This document shows positions 18,131-18,887 of a DNA stretch of 18,887 bases, one piece after another. Each line of letters starts with the position of its first letter. Positions within the stretch are counted from its first letter, which is position 1. The stretch covers positions 22,501 to 41,387 of the forward strand of contig VIGQ01001079.1 of the NCBI GenBank assembly GCA_009663005.1, given 5' to 3'. Made by a program: the position numbers and the translations under genes. Source of the DNA: Actinidia chinensis. Its lineage: Eukaryota > Streptophyta > Magnoliopsida > Ericales > Actinidiaceae. Below the pieces are notes generated by a model. That model did no database searches. It had not been told where the DNA came from and saw only the letters and a program-made list of their open reading frames with translations.

Positions 18131-18887
18131 TAACGAACCACGCCAACACGCGACGAACCCGACAAACGCCAAACGCGAAAAAAAACCCAAACGCTTTCAA
18201 GTTTGATGGCAAACCCGCCCGTTGCTTAGCAAAGCAGAACATTGGTATGATGAAGACGCACAAGGATTCCCTTGATAAGTCAGATTAGTTTCTTAAAGAA
18301 CTCAAGAAGAACAAACGAAATCTCTCTATTTCATTGATTTTCGAAATTGATAAGCCTGCCCTGCCCTTTTTAGAGGCCCTTACAAGATAAAAATTAGATT
18401 AAGCTTATCCTAATAAAATAAATCCTACCAATCAAATTTCCTTGTACCGAAGTCAAATCTGATCTTATAATCTCCTCCAATCTAAACAGAATCCCTAAAT
18501 CAAAATCTAATCTAAGAATACAAATAAGTTAAATCATAATCTGATCTTCATAACTTTCTGAATCCTTGAAATCTTGACTTTGTAAACACAATCCTGACTT
18601 GATTCTTTCTAGTAAAACACCCCACATCAGATTGTAGCTCCCTTGCACAGTATAGCGGATTGGTTCTCTCTCGGATCGAATTTGATTAGTCATACCAGCC
18701 TTGTTCACCTCAGTAGTGAACATACTTTCTTGTTGTTTGTAGCACCTCCTCCGACCTAAGTATTCCGCTCTTCTTGAATCTCTTAGCTCGAGCTCTCGTC
18801 ACCCAGACCAATAGGAGCTTGACTCGGATCAGGAGCCTTGATAGCCTTGATTCCTCATCATTCCTCCCCTATTGAAAGATTTGTCCT
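18131..18887 (-). mobile_element. Ty3/gypsy family C: LTR and 3' coding tail, running off the window
   Basis: Inverted counterpart of 3675-4478, read on the minus strand from the window end. The coding tail ends with a frame containing SSRAKRFKK (about 18765-18795) and MFTTEVNKAGMTNQIRSE at about 18670-18723. The upstream end resembles the integrase C-terminus/purine-rich region of gypsy B: AATCTTTCAA followed by GGGGAGGAA at 18863-18885. The LTR follows, with a TATA-like TCTAAAAAGG (about 18366-18378), the AATAGAGAGATTTCG block and the GGCGTGGTTCGTTA end at about 18131. The body of the element should lie to the right of the window. Confidence 0.75.

Noticed and set aside
1..18887. Prokaryotic systems, CRISPR arrays, riboswitches, tRNA genes
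   Set aside because: No regularly spaced short palindromic repeats, no tRNA cloverleaf words and no operon-like coding were seen; sequence character is plant nuclear.

Overview
The window looks like intergenic, transposon-rich nuclear DNA of a flowering plant, probably a eudicot; the species is not determinable by eye. Reasons: high A+T, plant-type Ty3/gypsy and Copia retrotransposons, a hAT-like GGCACG-rich terminus, and a nuclear succinate dehydrogenase flavoprotein fragment of plant type. I found no intact protein-coding gene, no tRNA or rRNA, and no CRISPR array. Every recognisable coding stretch is broken by frameshifts and stops.

Layout. 1-3285: unassigned DNA with a ~70-bp minisatellite (1292-1515), an unassigned open stretch (2135-2527) and a ~65-bp duplication (2773-2908). 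3286-4930: pieces of a decayed SDH1 (complex II flavoprotein) gene on the + strand, interrupted at about 3516-4478 by the 3' tail and LTR of a gypsy element (called C). 4950-7110: a hAT-like GC-rich end, then AT-rich DNA with a recurring CCATAATA motif, then a ~510-bp tandem repeat. 7190-10290: mostly unassigned, with CT-rich tracts (8100-8280) and one weak candidate exon (8791-8934).

10293-18130: a layered retrotransposon block. A 6.5-kb Ty3/gypsy element (called B) lies on the minus strand from 10711 to 17208. It has both LTRs, an initiator-Met-type primer site, a polypurine tract and degenerate gag, protease, reverse transcriptase, RNase H and integrase in that order. It is flanked on both sides by direct copies of the same Copia 3' tail (10293-10710 and 17304-17691), and the right copy runs on into a Copia LTR. 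B lacks a target-site duplication, so the two flanks do not come from a single simple insertion. From 18131 to the window end a second copy of gypsy C runs on the minus strand, inverted relative to the copy inside the SDH1 fragment.

These parts do not form a functional system. They record successive insertions and decay. Single-base length differences, often in homopolymers, are so frequent between repeat copies and within coding relics that part of the damage may be uncorrected long-read error rather than evolution.
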